Below, one piece after another: positions 1 to 8,799 of a stretch of DNA of 64,000 nucleotides. The stretch lies in NCBI RefSeq assembly GCF_963931295.1, contig NZ_OZ007001.1, positions 1,487,137 to 1,551,136 on the forward strand. The letters are read 5' to 3'. The notes under the pieces are model-generated. The model searched no databases. It saw nothing but the letters and a program-made list of their open reading frames with translations, and had not been told where the DNA came from. The stretch comes from an uncultured Mailhella sp. (GTDB lineage Bacteria; Desulfobacterota; Desulfovibrionia; Desulfovibrionales; Desulfovibrionaceae). The position numbers and the translations under genes are program-made. How positions within the stretch are numbered: the first letter of the stretch is position 1; every line of letters begins with the position of its first letter.

Positions 1-2
1 CC

Positions 3-1328
3 GCGGGCGTCGAACCGCTGTACGAAGCGCCGGAAACCCTCTGGGAACGCCACGCCGCCACCGCGCCGAACCCAGTGTTCAAGGAGGCGATTCTTGAGCA
101 TCTGCGCCGCGAAAACGACCGTTTTCTCATCAGCGCGGGCGGCGAACCCGTGGTTCCCGCAGGTTATCACTGGTTCGGCCCGTGGGGGCGCGACACCCTC
201 ATCGCCCTGCCCGGCCTCACCTTTGAATCCGGCAGACTCAAGGAAGGCAAGGCCGTGCTCCGTCAGATCAAGGGCACGGTGAAAAACGGCCTCGTGCCCA
301 ACCTCATCGGCGCGGGCAACGGCGAGGCGGCCTTCAACTCCGCCGACGCCTCCCTCTGGTACATGCTCGCCGTGCATCGCCTCGCCCTGGCCTGCCCCAA
401 GGAAAAGCCCTTCATCAGGCGCGTGTGCTGGCCCGTGATGAAAAACATCATCCGCCACTTTGCCGCCGGCACCATGCCCGACGAGAACGGCGACATGCTC
501 GTGTACGCCGACGAGGAAGGTCTGCTGCACACCGGCAACGAAAAGACGCAGCTCACCTGGATGGACGCCTCCATAAACGGCGAGCCCGTCACTGCGCGCG
601 ACGGCTGCGCCGTGGAGCTCAACGCCCTGTGGTTCGACGCGCTCTCCTTTGCCGCGGAACTTGCCGCCGAATTCGGCGAAACGCCGCCTGCGGAAACCGC
701 GCTTCTGCCGCGCCTCAAAAAGGCCTTCAACCGCGTGTTCCGGCCCTCCGACGAAGACGCCGCGCTCATGGGCGGCGGCCTCTACGACACCTGGCATCCG
801 GTGAAGGGGCCGGGACGCCGCATCCGCCCCAATCAGATTTTCGCCGTGGCCGTTCCTTTTTCGCCGCTGCCGCAGAAAGTGCAGGCCTCCGTGGTCAGAT
901 GCGTGCGCGACAACCTGCTCACCCCCTTCGGCCTGCGCACGCTGGCGCCTTCCGATCCGGACTACCGCCCCGTGTGTCAGGGCCCGCAGGACACACGCGA
1001 CAGAGCCTATCATCAGGGCACGGTCTGGCCCTGGCCGGCCGGCGCGTACATGGACGCCGTGGTGAAGACGGCCCGTTCGGGCAAGGCCGTGCGCGAGGCG
1101 CTCGACGCGCTCACGCCGCTCTTCAGCGTCCACCTCGGACAGGCCGGACTGGGAAGCATTTCCGAAATTTTCGACGGGCAGGAGCCCCACGCGCCGGGAG
1201 GCTGCATAGCGCAGGCCTGGAGCTCGGCGGAAGCGCTCCGGCTGCTGCTGCTCGTCAGACAGTCAAACCCGGGAGAATGGAAACGCTGGCTGGACGCCTT
1301 CCAGAAAAACGGCCCCGAACTCCGTTGA
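3..1328 (+). CDS. Glycogen debranching enzyme (amylo-alpha-1,6-glucosidase), C-terminal part, cut by window start
   Basis: This is the catalytic C-terminal domain of a glycogen debranching enzyme, which hydrolyses alpha-1,6 branch stubs. The frame is open from base 3 with no start codon, so the gene begins outside the window; the GTG at 75 is internal. Family motifs seen are HWFGPWGRDT near 165-200, LTWMDAS near 553 (an Asp often assigned as the acid), YHQGTVWPW near 1010 and ISEIFDG near 1155. It stops 39 bases before the next gene, and three further glucan enzymes follow on the same strand, so it probably belongs to a glycogen operon. The enzyme is expected to be cytoplasmic. The missing N-terminal part cannot be described. 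Confidence 0.9.
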   Translation, partial: AGVEPLYEAPETLWERHAATAPNPVFKEAILEHLRRENDRFLISAGGEPVVPAGYHWFGPWGRDTLIALPGLTFESGRLKEGKAVLRQIKGTVKNGLVPNLIGAGNGEAAFNSADASLWYMLAVHRLALACPKEKPFIRRVCWPVMKNIIRHFAAGTMPDENGDMLVYADEEGLLHTGNEKTQLTWMDASINGEPVTARDGCAVELNALWFDALSFAAELAAEFGETPPAETALLPRLKKAFNRVFRPSDEDAALMGGGLYDTWHPVKGPGRRIRPNQIFAVAVPFSPLPQKVQASVVRCVRDNLLTPFGLRTLAPSDPDYRPVCQGPQDTRDRAYHQGTVWPWPAGAYMDAVVKTARSGKAVREALDALTPLFSVHLGQAGLGSISEIFDGQEPHAPGGCIAQAWSSAEALRLLLLVRQSNPGEWKRWLDAFQKNGPELR

Positions 1329-1367
1329 TTCAGTTTTTCCTTACCCGACAAAACGGGGGATAATCAT

Positions 1368-2696
1368 ATGCGCGTTCTGATGCTTGGATGGGAATTTCCG
1401 CCGCATATCAGCGGCGGACTGGGGACGGCCTGCTACGGCATAACGCAGGGGCTCACGGAAAAGGGCGTGGACATCGCCTTCATTCTGCCCAGCATGCGGG
1501 CGGAAAAACAGACCTCGGGAACGTTCCTGCGCTCCGCTTCCGGCGTGCCCATTTCCCGCGCGCTGAAAAAGGCCGTGGAAAAAATACGCCAACAGCAGGG
1601 CTCCGACGAATTCTCCCACCTTTTCATGCGTCCGATAAGCGCGAACCTCAATCCCTACGGCAACTGCGACTTCGGTCAGCTCGGCATCGACCCCGACGTG
1701 TTCAATGAAAACGAACAGTACGTCGAGGAGATAAGCCACTTCCGCGGCGGCTACCACGACGATCTCATGGATGAAGTGTATCGCTTCACCACCGCCGCCT
1801 CCGCCGTGGTGCTGGAAGAACACATGAAAAAGAAGGCGGACGTCATCCACGCCCACGACTGGATGACCTATCCCGCCGCCATGACCGCCAGCCGTCTGAG
1901 CGGCCTGCCCTTCGTCGCCCACCTGCACGCCACGGAATTTGACCGCTGCGGCGATCACGGCTATGACAAGATCTACAACATCGAGCGCGACGGCCTCCAT
2001 GCCGCCGACCACGTCATTGCGGTGAGCGAACGCACCAAGCAGGTGGCCGTGGAACGCTACGGCGTGCCCCCGGAAAAGATTTCCGTGGTGTACAACGGCG
2101 CGTTCCTGCACGAAAAAATCCCCACGTTCAGCGTGCCGGAACTTGTGCGCAACGAGAAGCGCGTGCTGTTCATGGGGCGCGTCACCTTCCAGAAGGGCCC
2201 GGAATACTTCGTGGAAGCCGCCCGTCTGGTGCTCAACGAAATGCCCGACGTGCGCTTCATCATGGCCGGCAACGGCGATCTGCTTCCGCGCATGATACGG
2301 CGCGTGGCCGAACTTCGCATGGGCAGCCGCTTCCACTTCCCCGGCTTCATGCGCGGCAAGGACGTGCAGCACATGTACTCGCTGGCCAGCCTGTACGTCA
2401 TGCCCAGCGTGTCCGAACCCTTCGGCATCGCCCCGCTCGAAGCGCTGCAGTGCGGCGCGCCCATTCTGCTGTCCAGGCAGTCCGGCTGCGCCGAAGTGCT
2501 GCCCGGAGCTCTCACCGTGGACTTCTGGGACGTGCGCCAGATGGCCGACAGAATCCTCGACGTGCTGAACCATCCCGACATGGCCGCGGAAAGCCTGCGC
2601 CGCTGTCAGGAAGCACTGCAGAGCCTCACCTGGGAACGCGCCGCCGACGGCATCCTCGACGCCTACGCTCATGTCTGCCCCAATGCCCGGAGTTAA
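1368..2696 (+). CDS. GT4-family glycosyltransferase, glycogen synthase-like
   Basis: This 442-residue GT-B fold glycosyltransferase probably transfers glucose from a nucleotide sugar to a glucan. The N-terminus MLGWEFPPHISGGLGT is the synthase-type glycine-rich loop. HAHDWMT near residue 163 is typical of starch and glycogen synthases. The C-terminal half has the retaining GT4 signature SEPFGIAPLEAL near residues 347-358, with the two glutamates seven apart. The start ATG lies 39 bases after the debranching enzyme, and only three bases separate the stop from the GH57 gene, so it is co-transcribed. The exact product (glycogen, maltosyl or another glucan) cannot be read from sequence. Confidence 0.85.
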   Translation: MRVLMLGWEFPPHISGGLGTACYGITQGLTEKGVDIAFILPSMRAEKQTSGTFLRSASGVPISRALKKAVEKIRQQQGSDEFSHLFMRPISANLNPYGNCDFGQLGIDPDVFNENEQYVEEISHFRGGYHDDLMDEVYRFTTAASAVVLEEHMKKKADVIHAHDWMTYPAAMTASRLSGLPFVAHLHATEFDRCGDHGYDKIYNIERDGLHAADHVIAVSERTKQVAVERYGVPPEKISVVYNGAFLHEKIPTFSVPELVRNEKRVLFMGRVTFQKGPEYFVEAARLVLNEMPDVRFIMAGNGDLLPRMIRRVAELRMGSRFHFPGFMRGKDVQHMYSLASLYVMPSVSEPFGIAPLEALQCGAPILLSRQSGCAEVLPGALTVDFWDVRQMADRILDVLNHPDMAAESLRRCQEALQSLTWERAADGILDAYAHVCPNARS

Positions 2697-2699
2697 GCC

Positions 2700-3893
2700 A
2701 TGCCTTCCGTATGCTTTTACTTTGAAGTTCATCAGCCTTACCGTCTCCGCCCCTACAGCTTTTTCGACATCGGCGCCAAAAACGACTATGAAGACGCCCG
2801 GCAGAACCGCGACGTCCTGCGCAAGGTGGCCGAAAAATGCTATCTGCCCATGAACTCCCTGCTGCTTGAACTCATCGAGCGTCATCAGGGCCGGTTCCGC
2901 GTGTCCTTCTCCCTCACCGGCATCGTGCTCGACCAGTTCATGGAATACGCGCCCGAAGTGCTCGACAGCTTCCGCGCGCTCGCCCGCACCGGCTGCGTCG
3001 AATTTCTCGACGAAACCGACAATCACAGCCTCGCCTGCCTCTTCTCCGAAGACGAATTCCGCTCGCAGATAAGCCGGCATCGGGAAAAGATGCAGGAACT
3101 CTTCGGGCAGAGCCCGCGCGCGTTCCGCAACACCGAACTCGTGTACAGCAACGACGTGGCCCGCATCGCCCGCGACATGGGCTACTCCGTCATTCTCGCC
3201 GAGGGCGTCGATCGCGTGCTCGGCTGGCGCAGCCCGAACTTCGTCTATCAGCCCGCAAGCTGCCCGGACATGAAGCTGCTGCTCAGAAACTATTCCCTTT
3301 CCGACGACATCGCCTTCCGCTTCTCCAACCGCGACTGGCCCGCCTACCCGCTCATGGCCGACACCTTTGCCGGGTGGCTGCACCGGATCAAGGGCAACGG
3401 CGACGTCGTCAACCTGTTCATGGACTACGAAACCTTCGGCGAACATCAGTGGGCCGACACCGGCATCTTCGAGTTCATGCGCGCTCTGCCCGACGCCGTG
3501 CTGCGCGATCCCGACTTCGACTTCCTCACCGTGTCCGAAGCGGCGGACCGTTATCCCGTCCGCGCCGAGCTCGACGTGCCGAACCACATCTCCTGGGCCG
3601 ACGCCGAACGCGATCTCTCCGCCTGGCTCGGCAACGACATGCAGAAGGACGCCTTCCGCGCCCTGTACGAATGCCTCGGCCTCGTGAAGTACGTCAACGA
3701 TCCGGAACTTGACGAAGCCTGGAGAAGATTGCAGAGTTCCGATCATCTCTACTACATGGGCACGCCCCGCGCCTCCGACGGCGACGTTCACAAGTACTTC
3801 TCCCCCTACCGCTCCGCCATGGAGGCCTACACCAACTTTATGAACATTCTGGCAGACTTCCGCATTCGCCTCTTTGCGAAGGCCAACCAGTAA
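2700..3893 (+). CDS. GH57-family alpha-amylase/4-alpha-glucanotransferase-like
   Basis: This is a 397-residue glycoside hydrolase family 57 protein that acts on alpha-glucans. The conserved GH57 regions are visible: HQPYRLRP at residue 11, FRNTELVYSN with the likely nucleophile Glu146, and MDYETFGEHQW with the likely acid/base Asp242. No signal peptide is seen, so it should work in the cytoplasm on stored glycogen. It starts three bases after the upstream synthase. At about 400 residues it matches the short single-domain GH57 enzymes found in anaerobes and archaea rather than branching enzymes of 500 or more. Amylase and glucanotransferase activities cannot be told apart here. Confidence 0.88.
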   Translation: MPSVCFYFEVHQPYRLRPYSFFDIGAKNDYEDARQNRDVLRKVAEKCYLPMNSLLLELIERHQGRFRVSFSLTGIVLDQFMEYAPEVLDSFRALARTGCVEFLDETDNHSLACLFSEDEFRSQISRHREKMQELFGQSPRAFRNTELVYSNDVARIARDMGYSVILAEGVDRVLGWRSPNFVYQPASCPDMKLLLRNYSLSDDIAFRFSNRDWPAYPLMADTFAGWLHRIKGNGDVVNLFMDYETFGEHQWADTGIFEFMRALPDAVLRDPDFDFLTVSEAADRYPVRAELDVPNHISWADAERDLSAWLGNDMQKDAFRALYECLGLVKYVNDPELDEAWRRLQSSDHLYYMGTPRASDGDVHKYFSPYRSAMEAYTNFMNILADFRIRLFAKANQ

Positions 3894-3905
3894 CATGACA
3901 AGAAA

Positions 3906-3964
3906 CTGACAGAAAGACCCCGCTTTTGCCCGCTTTTCCGGGAAAGCGAGGGTCTTCCTGTCAG
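3906..3964 (+). other. Long imperfect stem-loop between glycogen genes
   Basis: Outer arms CTGACAG (3906-3912) and CTGTCAG (3958-3964) pair perfectly. The stem continues inward through AAGACCC with GGGTCTT and GCTTT with AAAGC. It ends 22 bases before the ATG of the fusion gene and has no T run. It could slow decay of the upstream message or weaken transcription into the fusion gene. Confidence 0.6.
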
Positions 3965-3986
3965 AATTCATTTTAATGGAGATTTC

Positions 3987-6900
3987 ATGAATCAACCTTC
4001 ACGCACTCATCTTTTCGAGGTCAGCTGGGAAGTGTGCAACAAGGTCGGCGGCATCTATGAGGTCGTCGCCAGCAAGGCGCAGCAGGCCATGCGCGCCTTT
4101 GATGGTGAATACATCCTCCTGGGCCCCGACACCAAGCACAACACCGAGTTCACCGAGACGGACGAGCCTTTCTGGGACGCCCTGCGCTATCCCCTCAAGG
4201 ACAAGGATCTGCACTGCCGCTTCGGCCGCTGGGAAATTCCCGGCCGTCCGCGCGTCATTCTTGTCGATTTCAACGGCCGGCACGACTCCAATCAGATTCT
4301 GCGCCAGCTCTGGGAGCGTTTCGGCGTCGATTCTCTGTCCGGCGGCTGGGACTACGTCGAGCCCGTGCTGTTCAGCTACACCTGCGGCGAAGTCATCGCC
4401 ACCATTCATCAGGTGCTCTCCAACCGCAACAAGAGCCACGGCATAGCCCACTTCCATGAATGGATGTGCGGCGCGGGCATTCTCGCGCTCAAGCAGCTCG
4501 CCCCCTCCATGGGCACGGTGTTCACCACCCACGCCACCGTGCTCGGCCGCGCCATGGCCGGCAGCGGCGTGGACATCTACGCCCGCATGTCGGAAATCTC
4601 CCCCTCGCAGGAAGCCTACCGCTACAACGTGACCGCCAAGTGCTCCATGGAAACCGTGAGCGCCCGCGAAGCCGACGTGTTCACCACCGTGAGCGGCATC
4701 ACCGCCGAGGAGGCACGCGTGTTCCTCGGCCGTACGCCCGACGTCATTACCGACAACGGCCTCGACCTTTCCTCCATCCGCGACTACAGCGCCGACCGCG
4801 ACGCCGCCCTCGCCAACCGCGCCCGCCTGCTCGAACCCGTGAGCCGCCTGCTGCGCAGGAAAATCACCCCCGACACCCGCATTCTGGTGATCTCCGGCCG
4901 CTACGAGTACCACAACAAGGGCGTGGATCTCTTCCTCGACGCGCTCGCCAGGGCCAAGCAGTCCATGCAGAACACCTCCAGCAAGGTGCTCGCCCTCATG
5001 CTCATGATGGGCGGCCACACCGGCGTGGACGAAAACGCCGTCAGCGGCGATCCCGCCGCCGTGGCCGATCCTTCCCTGCCCGGCGCGGGCTTTCTCACGA
5101 GCCATCAGGTCTATGACGCGCCCAACGATCCCATTCTCACCGCCTGCCGCCGCCTCGGTCTGAACAACACCGCCGACGACAACGTGCAGGTCGTGTTCGT
5201 GCCCGCCCTGCTCGACGGCCGCGACGGCTTCCTGAACATGCCCTACTTCGACGTGCTCTCCGGCTGCGATCTCGGCGTGTTCCCGTCCTGGTACGAGCCC
5301 TGGGGCTACACGCCTCACGAAAGCGCCGCCTACAGCGTGCCCACCGTCACCACCGATCTTTCCGGCTTCGGCCTCTGGATCCGCCAGATGGAAAACAAGA
5401 TCGGCACGCAGCCGGGCATCGGCGTCATCGCGCGCCGCAACAACGACTACGCCAAAACCGTGGACGCTCTCGCCGAGGTCATCGTCCACTACGCCACCTG
5501 CTCCGACGAAGAGCTCGACCAGCGCCGCCGCACCGTGCGCGCCGCCGCCTCCCACGCCGACTGGAGCGAGTTCTTCAAGCTCTACATGAACGCCTACTCC
5601 ATGGCCAACGAAAAGGCGCACTTCCGTCGCCACGCCTCCAATCACACTCAGTCTTCCACGTTCTCCAAGGAACTCGCCATGCGTCCTTCTTCCATTCCCT
5701 TCCTGCGCACGCTGAACGCCGTGTCGGAACTGCCCGAACAACTCAGCCGCCTGCACGACATCGCCTGCAACGTCTGGTGGAGCTGGCAGCCCGAAGCGCT
5801 GGCGCTGTTCCGCGGCATGTCGCCCGAACTGTGGGAGAAGTGCGACCACAACCCCATCTACATGGTGGAAAACACGCCGCCCGAACGTCTGCGCGACCTT
5901 GCCGCCGACATGACCTTCGTGACCCGTCTGAACAAGCTCGCCGAAAAGTTCGACGCCTACATGGCTCAGCCCGTCGTGTCCGAAGCCATGGAAGACGGCA
6001 CGCCCGTCATTTCCTCCGACCGCCCCGTGGCCTACTTCTCCACCGAATACGGCCTGCATGAAAGCCTCCAGCTCTATTCCGGCGGTCTCGGCGTGCTCTC
6101 CGGCGACCATCTCAAGTCCTCGAGCGACGAACGCCTGCCCCTCGTGGGCGTGGGCCTGTTCTACCTCAACGGCTACTTCCAGCAGACCGTGGACAAGAAC
6201 GGCCATCAGAACCCGCAGTACCCCGAGAATCAGCCCGGCAGCCTGCCCCTCGAAGCCATGCTCGACGACAAGGGCGAACCGCTCATGATCTCCCTGCCGC
6301 TCGGTTCCCGCACCCTGTACGCCCGCATCTGGAAGCTGCAGGTCGGCCTCATCTCCCTGTACCTCATGGACACCAACGTGCCCCAGAACAACGACGACGA
6401 CCGCCGCGTCACCGCCCGCCTCTACGAAGCCGACCGCGACGTGCGCATGCGTCAGGAAATTCTGCTCGGCATCGGCGGCGTGCGCATGCTGGCCGCCCTC
6501 GGCATCACGCCTTCCGTGTGGCACATGAACGAAGGTCATTCCGCCTTCCTCGTGCTGGAGCGCCTGCGTCAGCACATGAAGGGCGACGACCTCACCCTCG
6601 ACGAAGCCAGGATTCTCGTGCGCAGCTCCTGCGTGTTCACCACCCACACCCCCGTGGACGCCGGCAACGAACGCTTCTCCGTGGATCTCATGGCCCGCTA
6701 CTTCCAGCCCTACGCGGAAATGCTCGGCCTTGAATGGGCCGACTTCCTGAACCTCGGACACCAGGACGGCGGCGATCCCAACAACTTCGACATGACCGTG
6801 CTCGCCCTGCGCATGTCCTCTCAGGCCAACGGCGTGAGCGCCATGCACGGCATGGTTTCCCGCCGCATGTGGCGCAACATCTGGAAGGGCTTCACCGAAG

Positions 6901-8267
6901 CGGAACTGCCCATCGGTCACGTGACCAACGGCGTGCACACCGCCTCCTACGTGGGCCCCGCCTTCCGCCTGCTGCTGAACCACTACCTCGGACCCAAATG
7001 GCTGGACATGAAGCCTGAAGACCCCGCGTGGAAAAAGGTGCAGTCCATCCCGGACGACGAATACTGGGCCGCCCGCCGCGCCCAGAAGCAGGCCCTCATC
7101 GATGCGCTGCGCGAACGCCTGCCGCACTGCGCCGCCTACTCCGACATTTCCGGAGAAGAGCGCACGAAGTGGCTTTCCGCCCTCACGCAGAACACGCTCA
7201 TCATCGGCTTCGCCCGCCGCTTCGCGCCCTACAAGCGCGCCACCATGCTCTTTGCCGATCCCGACCGTCTGGCCCGTCTGCTCAACGATCCCGACCGTCC
7301 CACCGTGCTGGTCATAGCCGGCAAGGCGCATCCTGCTGACAGCAAGGGCATAGAGCTCATCGAGGAAGTGGTGCGCTGGTCGCGCGATCCGCGCTTCTAC
7401 GGCAAGATCTTCTTCCTGGAAAACTACAACCTCGAAGTCTCCCGCCTGCTCTCCCGCGGCTGCGACGTGTGGCTCAACACGCCCCGCCGTCCGCATGAAG
7501 CCAGCGGCACCAGCGGCGAAAAGGTGCCGGTGAACGGCGGCATCAACCTCAGCATCTCCGACGGCTGGTGGGTCGAAGGCGACAACGGCAAAAACGGCTG
7601 GACCATCGGTCCCAAGGCCACCTATGCCACCCTCTCCGCCGAACAGAACGACTACGACGACGCCGAAAGCCTGTATCAGATTCTGGAAAACGACGTCGTG
7701 CCGCTGTTCTTCCAGCGCGACTCCGACGCCCTGCCCCACGGCTGGATTGCCGTGTCCAAGAACTCCCTGCAGAGCCTGACCGCCATGTACGGCTGCCGCC
7801 GCATGGTGCGCGACTACATGGAAAAGATCTATCTGCCCGCCGCCCGCCGCGGCGTGGCCATGGACGCCGACCGTCAGGCCAAGGCCCGCTCCGTCGCTGC
7901 GTGGCTGCAGAGCATTCCCGGCCGCTTCAACACCACGGCCATTCAGTCCATCGAACTCAACGGCCTCGACGGCGACACCGTGTACTGCGGCAAGCCCTTC
8001 ACCGTGAAGCTCACCCTGGACCCCGGCGACATGAAGAAGGAAGAACTGCTCGCCCAGTTCGTCTTCGGCGTGACCGACGGCATGAACTTCATCGAAGAGC
8101 CGCAGATCGTGAACCTCTCCCTCACCGGAGAAGCGGACGGCAAGCTCGTGTATGAAGCCGCCTGCGAGGCGAAGAGCAACGGTCTGCACGCCTACGGCGT
8201 GCGCGTGGTGCCCTTCGTGGATCCGCTGGACAACGTCATGCTCTCCGGCCTCGTCCACTGGGCGTAA
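3987..8267 (+). CDS. Glycogen synthase (GT3)-alpha-glucan phosphorylase (GT35) fusion
   Basis: One 1426-residue frame carries two complete enzymes. Residues 1 to about 560 resemble GT3 glycogen synthases: LFEVSWEVCNKVGGIYEV at the N-terminus and YEPWGYTPHESA near residue 436 with the paired glutamates. From about residue 565 (MRPSSIPFLRTLNAV) it is a short-type alpha-glucan phosphorylase: an N-terminal NVWWSWQPEA segment, a catalytic core, and the pyridoxal phosphate lysine in SGTSGEKVPVNGG (Lys1179, base 7521), followed by SDGWWVEG. The fusion thus holds a chain-extending and a chain-degrading activity. I see no stop or frameshift at the join. An internal ATG at 5679 could in principle start the phosphorylase alone, but no strong ribosome site precedes it. 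Confidence 0.92.
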   Translation: MNQPSRTHLFEVSWEVCNKVGGIYEVVASKAQQAMRAFDGEYILLGPDTKHNTEFTETDEPFWDALRYPLKDKDLHCRFGRWEIPGRPRVILVDFNGRHDSNQILRQLWERFGVDSLSGGWDYVEPVLFSYTCGEVIATIHQVLSNRNKSHGIAHFHEWMCGAGILALKQLAPSMGTVFTTHATVLGRAMAGSGVDIYARMSEISPSQEAYRYNVTAKCSMETVSAREADVFTTVSGITAEEARVFLGRTPDVITDNGLDLSSIRDYSADRDAALANRARLLEPVSRLLRRKITPDTRILVISGRYEYHNKGVDLFLDALARAKQSMQNTSSKVLALMLMMGGHTGVDENAVSGDPAAVADPSLPGAGFLTSHQVYDAPNDPILTACRRLGLNNTADDNVQVVFVPALLDGRDGFLNMPYFDVLSGCDLGVFPSWYEPWGYTPHESAAYSVPTVTTDLSGFGLWIRQMENKIGTQPGIGVIARRNNDYAKTVDALAEVIVHYATCSDEELDQRRRTVRAAASHADWSEFFKLYMNAYSMANEKAHFRRHASNHTQSSTFSKELAMRPSSIPFLRTLNAVSELPEQLSRLHDIACNVWWSWQPEALALFRGMSPELWEKCDHNPIYMVENTPPERLRDLAADMTFVTRLNKLAEKFDAYMAQPVVSEAMEDGTPVISSDRPVAYFSTEYGLHESLQLYSGGLGVLSGDHLKSSSDERLPLVGVGLFYLNGYFQQTVDKNGHQNPQYPENQPGSLPLEAMLDDKGEPLMISLPLGSRTLYARIWKLQVGLISLYLMDTNVPQNNDDDRRVTARLYEADRDVRMRQEILLGIGGVRMLAALGITPSVWHMNEGHSAFLVLERLRQHMKGDDLTLDEARILVRSSCVFTTHTPVDAGNERFSVDLMARYFQPYAEMLGLEWADFLNLGHQDGGDPNNFDMTVLALRMSSQANGVSAMHGMVSRRMWRNIWKGFTEAELPIGHVTNGVHTASYVGPAFRLLLNHYLGPKWLDMKPEDPAWKKVQSIPDDEYWAARRAQKQALIDALRERLPHCAAYSDISGEERTKWLSALTQNTLIIGFARRFAPYKRATMLFADPDRLARLLNDPDRPTVLVIAGKAHPADSKGIELIEEVVRWSRDPRFYGKIFFLENYNLEVSRLLSRGCDVWLNTPRRPHEASGTSGEKVPVNGGINLSISDGWWVEGDNGKNGWTIGPKATYATLSAEQNDYDDAESLYQILENDVVPLFFQRDSDALPHGWIAVSKNSLQSLTAMYGCRRMVRDYMEKIYLPAARRGVAMDADRQAKARSVAAWLQSIPGRFNTTAIQSIELNGLDGDTVYCGKPFTVKLTLDPGDMKKEELLAQFVFGVTDGMNFIEEPQIVNLSLTGEADGKLVYEAACEAKSNGLHAYGVRVVPFVDPLDNVMLSGLVHWA

Positions 8268-8295
8268 CGCCTGACGCCTGATCCGAAACACCGGC

Positions 8296-8331
8296 AACGC
8301 CCGGAATCGCAACGCGGTTCCGGGCGTTTTT
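8296..8331 (+). terminator. Intrinsic terminator of the glycogen cluster
   Basis: Perfect 11-base arms AACGCCCGGAA (8296-8306) and TTCCGGGCGTT (8318-8328) run into a short T tract, 28 bases after the fusion gene stop. Confidence 0.85.
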
Positions 8332-8746
8332 GCGTCCGGCCGCCCGCGGTACAGGATTGGATCACGGATACCGCAGACCGGAAAACGCAGGGCCCCGCGG
8401 CCCGCCGCAGCTCTCTTTTGCCGGACGCTCAGACCGACGACGCGCCCGACGTTTCCCGTTCGGGCGCGGTTCGTGTTCCGCCGTCATGCGCGCGCCTCCC
8501 TCCGGCGAAACATGTGCCCGCTTCCGTGCTCCGCCGCCCCCCCGTCGGACCGCTTTTTCATCAAAACAATTTGGTATCGTTCCGGGTGAAAATTTCAACC
8601 ATGCAATATTCTTTATCTTTTTTTCACATGTCTTGCCGCGTCGAACGCCGGGGAAAATTTTTCTTCGATACAAAAAAATGCCTGAAAAATGTGGTCACCA
8701 TAGCGTAATTTCGATATCCGTTTGAAATATCAACATTAAATAATTC
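8332..8746. other. Intergenic region upstream of amt
   Basis: No convincing gene is seen on either strand. GC content falls sharply after about 8570. An upstream activator site for an NtrC-type protein would be expected in the AT-rich part, but I could not pick one out with confidence. Confidence 0.5.
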
Positions 8747-8761
8747 TGGCACGATTTCTGC
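8747..8761 (+). promoter_or_regulatory. Sigma-54 (RpoN) promoter of the amt nitrogen block
   Basis: The sequence TGGCACGATTTCTGC matches the consensus TGGCACG-N4-TTGC at every fixed position but one (C for the first T of the -12 element). GG and GC are spaced as required. It lies 38 bases before the amt start codon, which has a perfect AGGAGG at 8788-8793. RpoN control of Amt/PII genes under nitrogen limitation is well known; control here is inferred from position and sequence. Confidence 0.85.
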
Positions 8762-8799
8762 ACAAAGGAAGCCATCCAGGTACTCCCAGGAGGTTTTCC

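Noticed and set aside
3999..8312. A 1437-codon minus-strand frame opposite the glycogen fusion
   Set aside because: Long antisense frames are expected in GC-rich coding DNA. The product (rich in G, V, H, E) shows no motifs, while the plus strand encodes two recognised enzymes.
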